Shown here one piece after another: positions 17,259 to 25,638 of a stretch of DNA of 64,000 nt. The translations under genes were made by a program, and so were the position numbers. The notes beneath the pieces were generated by a model, which did no database searches, was not told where the DNA came from, and saw only the letters and a program-made list of their open reading frames with translations. Position 1 is the stretch's first letter. Each line of letters opens with the position of its first letter. Source of the stretch: Chryseobacterium sp. JAH (GTDB lineage: Bacteria; Bacteroidota; Bacteroidia; Flavobacteriales; Weeksellaceae); NCBI RefSeq assembly GCF_001507335.1, contig NZ_LMAH01000003.1, positions 558,001 through 622,000 on the forward strand, written 5' to 3'.

Positions 17259-17322
17259 AAGAGTAGCCTTGCATACAAATAATTATTGTGGCAGACTCTT
17301 TTCGAAGAATCTGCCTTTTTTT
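17257..17322 (+). promoter_or_regulatory. Candidate transcription attenuator of lysA
   Basis: Two mutually exclusive hairpins. Antiterminator: 17257-17264 (AAAAGAGT) with 17295-17302 (ACTCTTTT), extended by GCC 17266-17268 with GGC 17290-17292. Terminator: GGCAGA 17290-17295 with TCTGCC 17310-17315 plus TCTT 17297-17300 with AAGA 17305-17308, a TTCG loop, then seven T (17316-17322). The terminator's 5' arm is wholly consumed by the antiterminator. lysA starts 16 bases later. Confidence 0.6.
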
Positions 17323-17338
17323 ATGTTAAATTAAAATT

Positions 17339-18538
17339 ATGAACTCAAAAGAATTATTAAAGATTGCCCAGGATTTTGGCACGCCGGTGTATGTTTACGA
17401 CGCTGAATCTATTAAAACTCAATACGAAAAACTTACATCTTCTTTTTTAAAACACACTAAGTTTTTTTATGCTGCAAAAGCTTTAACAAACATTAATATT
17501 TTAAAATACATAAAGAATTTAGGCGCTTCTCTAGATTGTGTGTCAATCAGTGAGGTGAAGTTGGGTTTGAAAGCAGGTTTTACTAAAGAAAGAATATTAT
17601 TCACTCCCAATTGTGTTGACTTGGCTGAAATTGAAGAAGCAATGCAGCACGGAGTTCATATCAATATCGACAATATCTCTATTCTTGAACAGTTTGGAAA
17701 CAAATTCGGGAATACATATCCAATTTTTGTACGAATCAATCCGCATATTTACGCTGGAGGAAACCATAAAATATCAACTGGACATATTGATTCAAAATTC
17801 GGCATTTCTATTCACCAGATGCGTCACATCGAAAGAGTGATGAAAAGCACCAACCTGAATGTTGAAGGGCTTCACATGCATACCGGAAGTGAAATAAAAG
17901 ATCCTGAAGTGTTTTTGCAGGCTCTTGAAATCATGCTTGAGTTGTCTGAACATTTTCCAAATCTTAAATACCTGGATATGGGAAGCGGTTTCAAAATTCC
18001 TTATCAGGAAAGCGACATGGAAACTGACGTGAAAGCTTTAGGTAAAAAAGTGGAGAAAGCGATTGCTGATTTTTCAAAAGAAACTGGAAAGAAATTCGAG
18101 CTGTGGTTTGAACCTGGAAAATTTTTGGTTGGAAAATGCGGTTATTTGTTGGTAAAAGCGAATGTGATCAAACAAACTACAGCAACTGTTTTTGTTGGAG
18201 TTAATTCAGGATTCAATCATTTGATTCGCCCGATGTTTTATGATTCTTACCATACCATCGAAAACTTATCAAACCCAAAAGGTGCCGAAAGAATTTATAC
18301 GGTTGTAGGAAACATCTGCGAAACTGATACTTTTGCCTGGGATAGAAAACTGAATGAGGTGAGAGAGGGAGATATTTTGGCATTCCACACGGCAGGTGCT
18401 TACGGTTTTGAAATGAGCACAAACTTTAATTCAAGATTGAAACCTGCTGAAGTTCTTTTCCTTGACGGAAAGGCTCACTTAATTAGAAAAAGAGATGAAT
18501 TTGAAGATCTTTTGAGAAATCAGATTGAAGTTTTATAA
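17339..18538 (+). CDS. lysA: Diaminopimelate decarboxylase
   Basis: A 399-residue fold-III PLP enzyme that decarboxylates meso-diaminopimelate to L-lysine. The Schiff-base Lys47 is in FYAAKAL; HMHTGSE, the Gly-rich GSGFKIPY loop, EPGKFLV and the CETDTFAWDR region form the PLP/substrate site. Length fits the family, slightly short. The start at 17339 directly follows a terminator with a 16-base gap, and the leader upstream has the layout of a lysine attenuator (17159-17322). It is followed by a strong terminator at 18635. Confidence 0.92.
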   Translation: MNSKELLKIAQDFGTPVYVYDAESIKTQYEKLTSSFLKHTKFFYAAKALTNINILKYIKNLGASLDCVSISEVKLGLKAGFTKERILFTPNCVDLAEIEEAMQHGVHINIDNISILEQFGNKFGNTYPIFVRINPHIYAGGNHKISTGHIDSKFGISIHQMRHIERVMKSTNLNVEGLHMHTGSEIKDPEVFLQALEIMLELSEHFPNLKYLDMGSGFKIPYQESDMETDVKALGKKVEKAIADFSKETGKKFELWFEPGKFLVGKCGYLLVKANVIKQTTATVFVGVNSGFNHLIRPMFYDSYHTIENLSNPKGAERIYTVVGNICETDTFAWDRKLNEVREGDILAFHTAGAYGFEMSTNFNSRLKPAEVLFLDGKAHLIRKRDEFEDLLRNQIEVL

Positions 18539-18634
18539 ATTTAATAAATAGGTATTTTTGGTAATAAAAAATCTGTCGCTTTGAACTTTCAAGGTATTTC
18601 ATAGATTGTGAAAATAAAGTGCTTAAATAACTAC

Positions 18635-18669
18635 AAAAAACTCCGTAAGAAATTGCGGAGTTTTTTTTT
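18635..18669 (+). terminator. Terminator of lysA
   Basis: A6-CTCCG / CGGAG-T6 stem (11 bp), 10-base loop, T run to 18669. It sits in a 344-base gap (18539-18882); the rest of that gap holds the promoter-like pair below, a weak TTAAGA/TCTTAA hairpin and no convincing gene. Confidence 0.85.
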
Positions 18670-18708
18670 GGTTATATGCTTAAGATGAGATGGTCTTAAT
18701 GCTTCAGT

Positions 18709-18740
18709 TTGAAACTTTAATAATTAAATGACTAAATTTG
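18709..18740 (+). promoter_or_regulatory. Possible promoter of the MFS gene
   Basis: TTG at 18709-18711 and TAAATTTG at 18733-18740, spacing 21 (one longer than usual). It would give a leader of about 135 bases containing a 15-codon ORF starting at 18769 with no obvious bias. Confidence 0.4.
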
Positions 18741-18882
18741 CCTTTCTGATTAAAAAATAAATTCAGAGATGAATGAAGTTTTAAAACAAAAAATCAATGC
18801 GACAGAAATCTTTTAGTACCAAAATTTTCTACCATAAAAATATTTGTACCGCTATTAATCTCAAAACTATAATATTATTGTA

Positions 18883-20127
18883 ATGAATAATTCCTTAAAA
18901 AAATTCTATGTCATTGCATGGGTATTTGGTCTTGTATTTTATTTTTTAGATTATGTGGTTAGGGCTGCTCCTGCAGTGATGATCCCGGAATTGGTCAGTA
19001 ATTTTAAAACGACCGAGCTGAAACTGATCAGTATGGTAGGAACCTATTATTATACGTATTCTACCTGTAGTTTGATTGCAGGAATTGCTTTAGATAAATT
19101 TGGAGGAAAACGATCTCTATTCGCTGGATGCCTGATTTTAGGAGTAGGATGTTTATTATTCCTCATCTCAAGTCAGACTGCAGGGATTACCGGAAGATTG
19201 CTTCAGGGGGCAGGGTGTGCTTTTGCATTTCCGGGCTGTGTATATCTTGCGAGTAAAGGTTTTTCATCAAAATCTTTGGCTACAGCCATTGGAGCAACAC
19301 AATGCATTGGAATGTTGGGTGGGACCGCCGGGCAGTTCTTAGTAGGGCCTTGGGTAGAAGATGGAATTAATATCAACAGTTTCTGGCTTTGGTCGGGAAT
19401 ACTAACCGTAATTACAGCGGTTTTACTTTATCTTTTCACTCCAAAAGACGGTCAGTCTGATGAGTCGGAAGAAAAACCACACCAGTCGGTAGGATATTTA
19501 GAAACGTATAAAGTTGTTTTTAAAAATCCACAATCTTGGCTGTGTGGAATTATTTCAGGGCTTCTATTTGCTCCGACGACTATTTTTGCGATGACCTGGG
19601 CCGTTGCTTTTTTTGAAAAAGACAAACAGTTTCTCTTCCGTGAGGCAACAATAACCAGTGCAATGGTCGCGTTCGGTTGGGCTTTTGGTTGTCCGCTGTT
19701 AGGTTTAATTACGGATAAAATAGGCCGTAGAAAACCTGTTTTAATAGGGGGGGCTCTATTAATGATTTTAAGTTTTCTTCAAATGATTTATCTTCCGGAT
19801 TTGTATGCTGCAAAAATCAGTATGTTCATTTTTGGAGTTGGTTCGGGGGCTGCCATGATCCCGTATTCTGTTATTAAGGAGACGAATCCGGATTACGTGA
19901 AAGGGAGCGCAACGGGAGCAATCAATTTTATCACTTTTGGAGTTACCACTCTGCTCAGTCCCGTCTTCAGCAGGTGGTTTGGAAAAAGTTTAGATTCGGC
20001 TTCAGGAAATTTGCATTTCGAACATTCCGTTTTGTTTTGGGTTGCGGGAATAGTATTGGCGATTTTAATTTCATTCCTGTTAAAGGAAACGGGGACTAAG
20101 GTTAAAAATCAAACCGTAACAGCTTAA
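18883..20127 (+). CDS. MFS transporter
   Basis: A 414-residue major facilitator with twelve predicted helices. The loop after helix 2 reads ALDKFGGKRSL, the MFS signature (G-x-x-x-D-R/K-x-G-G-R/K), and its second-half counterpart is ITDKIGRRKPV. The start FYFLDYVVRAAPAVMIP resembles anion:cation symporter and oxalate/hexuronate-type carriers, but substrate cannot be assigned. Monocistronic, bounded by terminators, with no catabolic gene beside it. Confidence 0.85.
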   Translation: MNNSLKKFYVIAWVFGLVFYFLDYVVRAAPAVMIPELVSNFKTTELKLISMVGTYYYTYSTCSLIAGIALDKFGGKRSLFAGCLILGVGCLLFLISSQTAGITGRLLQGAGCAFAFPGCVYLASKGFSSKSLATAIGATQCIGMLGGTAGQFLVGPWVEDGININSFWLWSGILTVITAVLLYLFTPKDGQSDESEEKPHQSVGYLETYKVVFKNPQSWLCGIISGLLFAPTTIFAMTWAVAFFEKDKQFLFREATITSAMVAFGWAFGCPLLGLITDKIGRRKPVLIGGALLMILSFLQMIYLPDLYAAKISMFIFGVGSGAAMIPYSVIKETNPDYVKGSATGAINFITFGVTTLLSPVFSRWFGKSLDSASGNLHFEHSVLFWVAGIVLAILISFLLKETGTKVKNQTVTA

Positions 20128-20152
20128 AAATTTTAATTAAATAAATGTGAAT

Positions 20153-20183
20153 AAAACTTTACACTCATGTGTGAAGTTTTTCT
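20153..20183 (+). terminator. Terminator of the MFS gene
   Basis: 12-bp stem (AAAACTTTACAC / GTGTGAAGTTTT, one G-U) with a TCAT loop and T tail. Confidence 0.85.
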
Positions 20184-20184
20184 T

Positions 20185-20213
20185 TTGTCTCAATAGGCTA
20201 ATTTTTATATTTG
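20185..20213 (+). promoter_or_regulatory. Promoter of the TonB-C protein gene
   Basis: TTG at 20185-20187, 18 bases, TATATTTG at 20206-20213. It begins inside the T tail of the preceding terminator and fixes the gene start downstream of 20220. Confidence 0.75.
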
Positions 20214-20234
20214 CTAAAATTTACAAAGCCACCA

Positions 20235-20984
20235 ATGATGATCATGATAAAGAAACTCATAGTATTTTCTGCACTAACCCTGGTTTCTATTATTCTATCT
20301 GCGCAAGTTGCTCAACCTTTATATTATTATCCTCATGGTCATGAACCGTATGAAGGAGGAGACAAGGAGTTCTATAAGGACTTTCACCAGATACTTGTAG
20401 ATAACAAAATGGAGCCCTGCGAAAATAAAAACGAACTTTATCTTCTTAAAGTAATCGTAACCGAAGAGGGTTCTGTAAAATATCTAAAAGATGAGATGAA
20501 CTCTGGGATGGCTGAAAAGAATAAATGTGCCTATAATCTGGGTCTTCAGGTTTTAAAATATATGGATAAATGGAAGCCTCTGGAGATTGATGGCGTGAAA
20601 AAACAGGGTGTTGCCAGTTATCATATCTTCCCAGATGCCTTATTTGAAAATTATAAAGAGGGATATTCGGTTGAATCTGAACCTGCTTTGCTTGAAGGTT
20701 TACCTGATGGAATTAATAAATTTCGTTCGGAAGTGGTTAAAAAGATTGATCTGGATGGTTTTCAATGGAAACAGAGTTTCAAGATGGTCGCTCTTTTTAC
20801 AGTAAATACTGAGGGTGTAATTGAAGATATAACGCTGGAAAACTCTTCAGGAGTTCCTGATTTTGATAAAAGAATAATCAGCGGTATTAAGAATGTTAAG
20901 AAAAAATGGAGTCCGGCAAAAATTCATGGTGTTCCGGTAAGGTATAGATTCAGGCTTCCGTTGAGTTTTGGGAATCCAAGTTAA
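20235..20984 (+). CDS. Exported TonB C-terminal-like protein
   Basis: A 249-residue exported protein with a signal peptide ending near LSAQ. Two similar alpha/beta modules follow; the second (ALFTVNTEGVIEDITLENSSG..FDKRIISGIKNVKKKWSPA) is a clear TonB-C domain with the conserved W-x-P-A and a final strand VRYRFRLPLSF. There is no TM anchor or Pro-rich linker of a true TonB, so it is likely a periplasmic or outer-membrane associated relative, not an energy transducer. The frame opens earlier at a TTG, but that lies inside the promoter; ATGs at 20235, 20238 and 20244 are the candidates. Confidence 0.75.
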   Translation: MMIMIKKLIVFSALTLVSIILSAQVAQPLYYYPHGHEPYEGGDKEFYKDFHQILVDNKMEPCENKNELYLLKVIVTEEGSVKYLKDEMNSGMAEKNKCAYNLGLQVLKYMDKWKPLEIDGVKKQGVASYHIFPDALFENYKEGYSVESEPALLEGLPDGINKFRSEVVKKIDLDGFQWKQSFKMVALFTVNTEGVIEDITLENSSGVPDFDKRIISGIKNVKKKWSPAKIHGVPVRYRFRLPLSFGNPS

Positions 20985-21012
20985 ACTCCTGCCATTCTGT
21001 CACAATATTTTG

Positions 21013-21020
21013 TATCTTTG
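21013..21020 (+). promoter_or_regulatory. Promoter -7 box of miaB
   Basis: TATCTTTG with no TTG at the ideal spacing. Gives a leader of about 73 bases. Confidence 0.5.
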
Positions 21021-21099
21021 CAAATTCAACGAATTTAAAATTTTTGAGTTCAATTTATTTTGAAACTAATTTATTTTAAACCTAAAATACAGACTTACC

Positions 21100-22536
21100 G
21101 TGCAGGAAAAATATATAGACGAAACCAAACAAGGAGAAGCTTTTGCTATTGCAGAGAAAACCGGAAATTCTAAAAAACTGTTTTTAGAAAGTTATGGCTG
21201 TCAGATGAATTTCTCTGATTCTGAAATTGTTGCTTCTATTTTGAATGACCAGGGTTACAATACAACTCTGAAAGTTGAAGAAGCAGATTTAATTTTATTA
21301 AATACATGTTCCATTCGTGAAAAAGCTGAGCAGACTGTGAGAATGCGTCTGGCACAGTTTAAAAACCTAAAGAAAGAAAGACCCAATATGACAGTTGGTG
21401 TTTTAGGTTGTATGGCTGAAAGGCTTAAAACTAAATTTCTAGAGGAAGAACAGCTGGTGGATTTAGTCGTTGGCCCAGATGCATACAGAGACTTACCGAA
21501 CCTTTTAAAAGAAACCGAAGACGGAAGAGATGCTATTAATGTAATTCTTTCCAAAGAAGAAACATATGCAGACATCAATCCTGTTCGTTTGGGAGGAAAT
21601 GGCGTAACTGCTTTTGTGACGATTACCCGTGGTTGCGACAATATGTGTACCTTCTGTGTAGTTCCGTTTACAAGAGGGAGAGAAAGAAGCCGTGATCCTC
21701 ATTCAATATTAGAAGAGTGTAAAAGCCTTTGGGAAAGCGGTTACAAAGAAATCACCCTTCTCGGACAAAATGTTGACTCGTATCTGTGGTACGGTGGTGG
21801 TCCAAAGAAAGATTTTGCCAAAGCTTCAGAGATGCAGAAAGCTACCGCTGTAGACTTTTCAAAACTTCTTGATTCAGTTGCCAAAGCTGTTCCTCAGATG
21901 AGAATCAGATTTTCAACATCGAATCCTCAGGATATGAGTCTGGATGTATTCAGAACAATGGCGAAACATGACAACATCTGCAATTATTGCCACTTACCGG
22001 TTCAGAGCGGAAGCAACAGAATGCTTGAAGCCATGAACAGACAGCATACCCGTGAAGAATATTTAGAATTAATAAGAAAAGCGAAAGAGATCGTTCCCGA
22101 TATTTCGTTTTCCCAGGATATGATCATCGGTTTCTGTAATGAGACTGAAGAAGATCACCAGGATACCTTAAGCCTGATGAGAGAAGTAGAGTATGACTAT
22201 GGTTATATGTTCTCCTACTCCGAGAGACCAGGAACTCCGGCTCACAAAAAAATGGAAGACAATATCCCCGCTGATGTGAAACAGAGACGTTTGGCAGAAG
22301 TGATTGCTTTGCAGGGCGAATTGTCAAGAAAAAGAATGGAAGGCTACGTAGGTAGAGTTCACAGTGTCTTGATTGAAGGAATTTCCAAGAAAAATAAAAA
22401 TCAATGGAAAGGCAGAAATTCTCAAAACGCAGTCTGTGTTTTCGATATGCTTGAAGGTCAGAAATTAGGTGACATTGTGGATGTTTTTGTATTTGATAAC
22501 ACACAGGGCACACTTTTAGGGGAAACTGTGAAATAA
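21100..22536 (+). CDS. miaB: tRNA-2-methylthio-N6-dimethylallyladenosine synthase
   Basis: A 478-residue radical SAM methylthiotransferase that converts i6A37 to ms2i6A37. Both iron-sulfur sites are visible: auxiliary cluster Cys34, Cys70 and Cys104 (UPF0004 domain) and the radical SAM motif Cys179, Cys183 and Cys186 (GCDNMCTFC); a C-terminal TRAM domain (about 405-475) binds tRNA. It starts with GTG at 21100 (residues QEKYIDETKQ), since no ATG lies before the first conserved Cys. Works with MiaE at 1058-1639. Confidence 0.95.
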   Translation: MQEKYIDETKQGEAFAIAEKTGNSKKLFLESYGCQMNFSDSEIVASILNDQGYNTTLKVEEADLILLNTCSIREKAEQTVRMRLAQFKNLKKERPNMTVGVLGCMAERLKTKFLEEEQLVDLVVGPDAYRDLPNLLKETEDGRDAINVILSKEETYADINPVRLGGNGVTAFVTITRGCDNMCTFCVVPFTRGRERSRDPHSILEECKSLWESGYKEITLLGQNVDSYLWYGGGPKKDFAKASEMQKATAVDFSKLLDSVAKAVPQMRIRFSTSNPQDMSLDVFRTMAKHDNICNYCHLPVQSGSNRMLEAMNRQHTREEYLELIRKAKEIVPDISFSQDMIIGFCNETEEDHQDTLSLMREVEYDYGYMFSYSERPGTPAHKKMEDNIPADVKQRRLAEVIALQGELSRKRMEGYVGRVHSVLIEGISKKNKNQWKGRNSQNAVCVFDMLEGQKLGDIVDVFVFDNTQGTLLGETVK

Positions 22537-22567
22537 TTATTTATTACAATATAACCACAGATTTATA

Positions 22568-22999
22568 ATGGAAAAACTTCAGAAATACTGCCTCAGTGTT
22601 ATATTGGTCATTATTTACAGCAATGTTTCAGCTCATATCAATACAGAAACGGCCGAAAATATAGGTTGTGAAAAACTCCGTCAACTATGTAACAAGTTGC
22701 TTTCGGAAGATGTTGATGATTCTATACTGTTTTCTAACCTTAATAAAGAAAGTAAGTATTTTGAATTAAATCAGAAACATCAAACTATTCATGCTGTTGG
22801 GAAGAAAAATTCGAAATTACAAAAAAACAATACAGATAGTTTCCTATCGAGTTGTTTTGAATTTGACAAATACGATAAAGCTTTAGAAGACTTCGAAAAA
22901 CAAACCAAGCAGAATGGTTTTGCCGAAAAAATAAATTTTAAAAATAAATTTGCTAAAGTTAGAAATAAAGATGATTTAGATTTAAAAACTAGGACTTAG
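22568..22999 (+). CDS. Hypothetical exported protein
   Basis: A 143-residue protein I do not recognise. It has a probable signal peptide (SVILVIIYSNVSAH) and a Lys/Asn/Asp-rich, mostly helical mature part with three Cys and no known motif. It lies 31 bases after miaB and 83 bases before the sigma-54 activator gene, all on the same strand, so it may be co-transcribed. Composition is more polar and AT-rich than that of its neighbours, and it may be lineage-specific. Confidence 0.55.
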   Translation: MEKLQKYCLSVILVIIYSNVSAHINTETAENIGCEKLRQLCNKLLSEDVDDSILFSNLNKESKYFELNQKHQTIHAVGKKNSKLQKNNTDSFLSSCFEFDKYDKALEDFEKQTKQNGFAEKINFKNKFAKVRNKDDLDLKTRT

Positions 23000-23082
23000 A
23001 AACGTTACGATGAGGGTCATGAATGAACCTGGTACTCATCAATTTCAAAATCTTTAATTTTTTTAATCTTTAAATCAAGAAA

Positions 23083-24366
23083 ATGGCAGACTTACAATCT
23101 ATAAAAGCACGTTTTGGTATCATAGGAAATTTTCCTGCGCTCAACCGTGCTCTCGAAAAATCTATACAAGTGGCACCTACCGATATTTCCGTTTTGGTTA
23201 TCGGGGAAAGTGGCGTAGGGAAAGAATTTATCCCCAAAATTATTCATTCAGAATCAAAAAGAAAGCATCAGCCTTATATTGTTGTCAATTGTGGAGCAAT
23301 TCCTGAAGGAACAATCGACTCAGAACTTTTCGGGCACGAAAAAGGGGCTTTTACAGGTGCCACAGCAACCAGAAAAGGGTATTTTGAAGTCGCAGACGGT
23401 GGAACGATATTCTTGGATGAGGTGGGTGAACTGCCTTTGCAAACACAAGTTCGTTTGTTGAGAGTTTTAGAAAGCGGTGAATTTATGAAAGTGGGTTCTT
23501 CGCAGGTTCAGAAAACCAATGTACGAATTGTTGCGGCAACCAATGTCAATATGATGAAGGCAATTCAAGACAGCAGATTCCGTGAGGATTTGTTTTACCG
23601 TTTGAATACGGTACAAATTGATATGCCGGCACTGAGAGAAAGAAAGGGTGATATTCATTTGCTTTTCAGGAAATTCGCGATCGATTTTGCCGAAAAATAC
23701 AGAATGCCCGAGTTGCAACTTGAGGCAAGTGCAGTTCATTATATCGAAAATTACGCATTCCCCGGAAATGTGCGACAGCTGAGAAATCTGGTAGAGCAGA
23801 TGACGGTTGTAGAAACCGACCGAAGTGTTACGGTAGCTAAATTGGCAGAATACATCCCGATGGATTCTCATTTACCGATGGTTGTGAATCATCCGAATGC
23901 ACAAAAACAAACCGATTTTGGAAACGAAAGAGAAATCATGTACAAAATTCTCTTTGACATGAGAAATGATATTAATGATTTAAAATCCTTAACTTCGGAA
24001 TTGATAAAAAACAGGGGAACGGCAGATTTAAGCAATCAGGAAAAAAATCTGATAAATAGAATTTACACTCCAGAACCACAGTCAAATGCAAGCCCGAACT
24101 CTTTACTGTTTTTTGAAAATAATAATAACCAAAATGTTCAGAACCCAACAATAATTTCAAATTCTGATGATCATTACGAAGATTTTGAAGACATTGAGGT
24201 AGAAGAAAACAGACCCGAATCTTTATCGCTTCAAAATAATGAGAAAGATTTAATTATCAAAGCATTAGAAAAGCATAATGGGAGAAGGAACAGAGCAGCA
24301 GATGAGCTTGGTATCTCACAGAGAACACTGTACAGAAAAATAAAACAATATAACTTAGAAGACTAA
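23083..24366 (+). CDS. Sigma-54-dependent transcriptional activator
   Basis: A 427-residue bacterial enhancer-binding protein without a receiver or sensor domain: the AAA+ module starts almost at once, with Walker A GESGVGKE, the sigma-54 contact loop GAFTGA, Walker B GGTIFLDEVG and the R-finger region RFREDLFYRLN. After the AAA+ domain comes a ~110-residue Asn-rich linker and a Fis-type helix-turn-helix (NGRRNRAADELGISQRTLYRKI). The lack of a sensory domain suggests control by level or by a partner protein. It heads a cluster with a membrane protein, lptE and a TPR protein, a grouping seen in other flavobacteria as far as I recall. Confidence 0.92.
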   Translation: MADLQSIKARFGIIGNFPALNRALEKSIQVAPTDISVLVIGESGVGKEFIPKIIHSESKRKHQPYIVVNCGAIPEGTIDSELFGHEKGAFTGATATRKGYFEVADGGTIFLDEVGELPLQTQVRLLRVLESGEFMKVGSSQVQKTNVRIVAATNVNMMKAIQDSRFREDLFYRLNTVQIDMPALRERKGDIHLLFRKFAIDFAEKYRMPELQLEASAVHYIENYAFPGNVRQLRNLVEQMTVVETDRSVTVAKLAEYIPMDSHLPMVVNHPNAQKQTDFGNEREIMYKILFDMRNDINDLKSLTSELIKNRGTADLSNQEKNLINRIYTPEPQSNASPNSLLFFENNNNQNVQNPTIISNSDDHYEDFEDIEVEENRPESLSLQNNEKDLIIKALEKHNGRRNRAADELGISQRTLYRKIKQYNLED

Positions 24367-24393
24367 ATCAATAAACATTAAATCAAAAAAATT

Positions 24394-25095
24394 ATGAACG
24401 TAAATTTTACCGCAAAACCAATCAATTTTAAGTTGGGAGAGTACATGAGCAAAGGTTTTGAACTCCTAAAAAAAGATTTCGGAAATATTTTTGTAGCATT
24501 TTTATGCTGCTTTGTAATGGCGATTATCCCATTCTGCGGAATGTTGGGTGCCGGAAATTTCTATCTGTACCTTAGAAAACTAAATAAAGGGCAACAGGCA
24601 AGTCCGGGGGAAATCTTTAATTTTGACAGATTTATGCCATATTTTATTCTTCAGTTAATCGTTATTGGAGGTATTATTGCGCTTTATATTCCTTTAGGCA
24701 TCGTCATGATTACAGCAGGAGCTTTAGCTGGTGACGAACCGGCAGCATGGGTTTCTGTGATCATGATTCCTTATGTTATCTTTATGTATGCTGCAATTTT
24801 CTACTTTGTGTTAAAAGGGTTTTATATTCCCGCATTGATTTCATTTAAAAATGTGACAGATATTAAAACTGCCTGGAATGCGTCAAAAATCATGACTAAA
24901 GATAATTTACTGTCGATCTTTTTGTTCTCATTGGTAGTGGGAATACTTTCTCAAATTGGTGTTATCGCTTGTGGTATTGGTTTACTTGCTACATTACCAT
25001 TCATGTATGTTGCGAATTATTTTGCTTACGAAGATGCAATTACGCAGATCGAGCACGACGAGATTTCAGAGATTGGAATCCAAGAAAAATATTAA
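24394..25095 (+). CDS. Polytopic membrane protein, function unknown
   Basis: A 233-residue inner-membrane protein with about six hydrophobic segments (for example IFVAFLCCFVMAIIPFCGMLG and FILQLIVIGGIIALYIPLGIVM). The N-terminal amphipathic region, the LRKLNKGQ loop and the later NASKIMTKDN pattern resemble DUF4013-like membrane proteins. It sits 27 bases after the sigma-54 activator and 17 before lptE, so it is in the same operon. No enzymatic motif. Confidence 0.75.
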   Translation: MNVNFTAKPINFKLGEYMSKGFELLKKDFGNIFVAFLCCFVMAIIPFCGMLGAGNFYLYLRKLNKGQQASPGEIFNFDRFMPYFILQLIVIGGIIALYIPLGIVMITAGALAGDEPAAWVSVIMIPYVIFMYAAIFYFVLKGFYIPALISFKNVTDIKTAWNASKIMTKDNLLSIFLFSLVVGILSQIGVIACGIGLLATLPFMYVANYFAYEDAITQIEHDEISEIGIQEKY

Positions 25096-25112
25096 GATTT
25101 AAATACTTTGTA

Positions 25113-25637
25113 ATGAGTCAGCTGAAAAACTTCTTTCTTTTAATTATTTGTATCGGATTTTTAAATTCCTGCTATACCTTTACAGGTTCGTCATTAACTG
25201 ATGAAAAGACTGTGCAGATTAACGAATTTCCAAATAATTCTGCATTGGTAAACCCAACGCTGTCACAGCAGTTTTCAACAGATATTCAAAACCGATTTTT
25301 ACAGCGTACAACTCTCAAAGGAACAAAACAAAACCCTGATATTCTGATTGAAGGTGAAATCACAGACTATTCGATTACTCCTACTACAATTAGTTCCACA
25401 ACTCAGCCTACATCAGCTGGAGGAGTTATTCAGGAATCTCAAAACAAACTGACGATTACCGTAAAAGTTCATTACGAAAACAAACTGCATCCGGATGTAA
25501 GTTTTGACAGAACTTATTCTGATGAAGCAGTTTTTAACAGCAGTTTGTCTCAAAGTGCAATCGAAACTTCTCAAGTGAAAATTGCAACCGACAGAATTAT
25601 CAACAAAATATTTAACGACATCGTAGCGAATTGGTAA
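25113..25637 (+). CDS. lptE: LPS assembly lipoprotein LptE
   Basis: A 174-residue lipoprotein: signal peptide with lipobox FLNSC, then YTFTGSSL and the Bacteroidetes LptE pattern (TVQINEFPNNS ... LSQQFSTDIQNRFLQRTTL ... DILIEGEITDYSITP). LptE plugs the LptD barrel and guides lipopolysaccharide to the outer leaflet. The frame is open to 24969, overlapping the preceding gene, but the signal peptide sets the start at ATG 25113. It is third in the operon led by the sigma-54 activator. Confidence 0.85.
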   Translation: MSQLKNFFLLIICIGFLNSCYTFTGSSLTDEKTVQINEFPNNSALVNPTLSQQFSTDIQNRFLQRTTLKGTKQNPDILIEGEITDYSITPTTISSTTQPTSAGGVIQESQNKLTITVKVHYENKLHPDVSFDRTYSDEAVFNSSLSQSAIETSQVKIATDRIINKIFNDIVANW

Positions 25638-25638
25638 G

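Noticed and set aside
17159..17338. Lysine riboswitch upstream of lysA
   Set aside because: The leader is about 165 bases with only two hairpins and lacks the conserved multi-helix core of the L box.
23009..23041. GATGAG...CTCATC hairpin before the sigma-54 activator
   Set aside because: Six-bp stem, no T tail and a large loop; could be chance.
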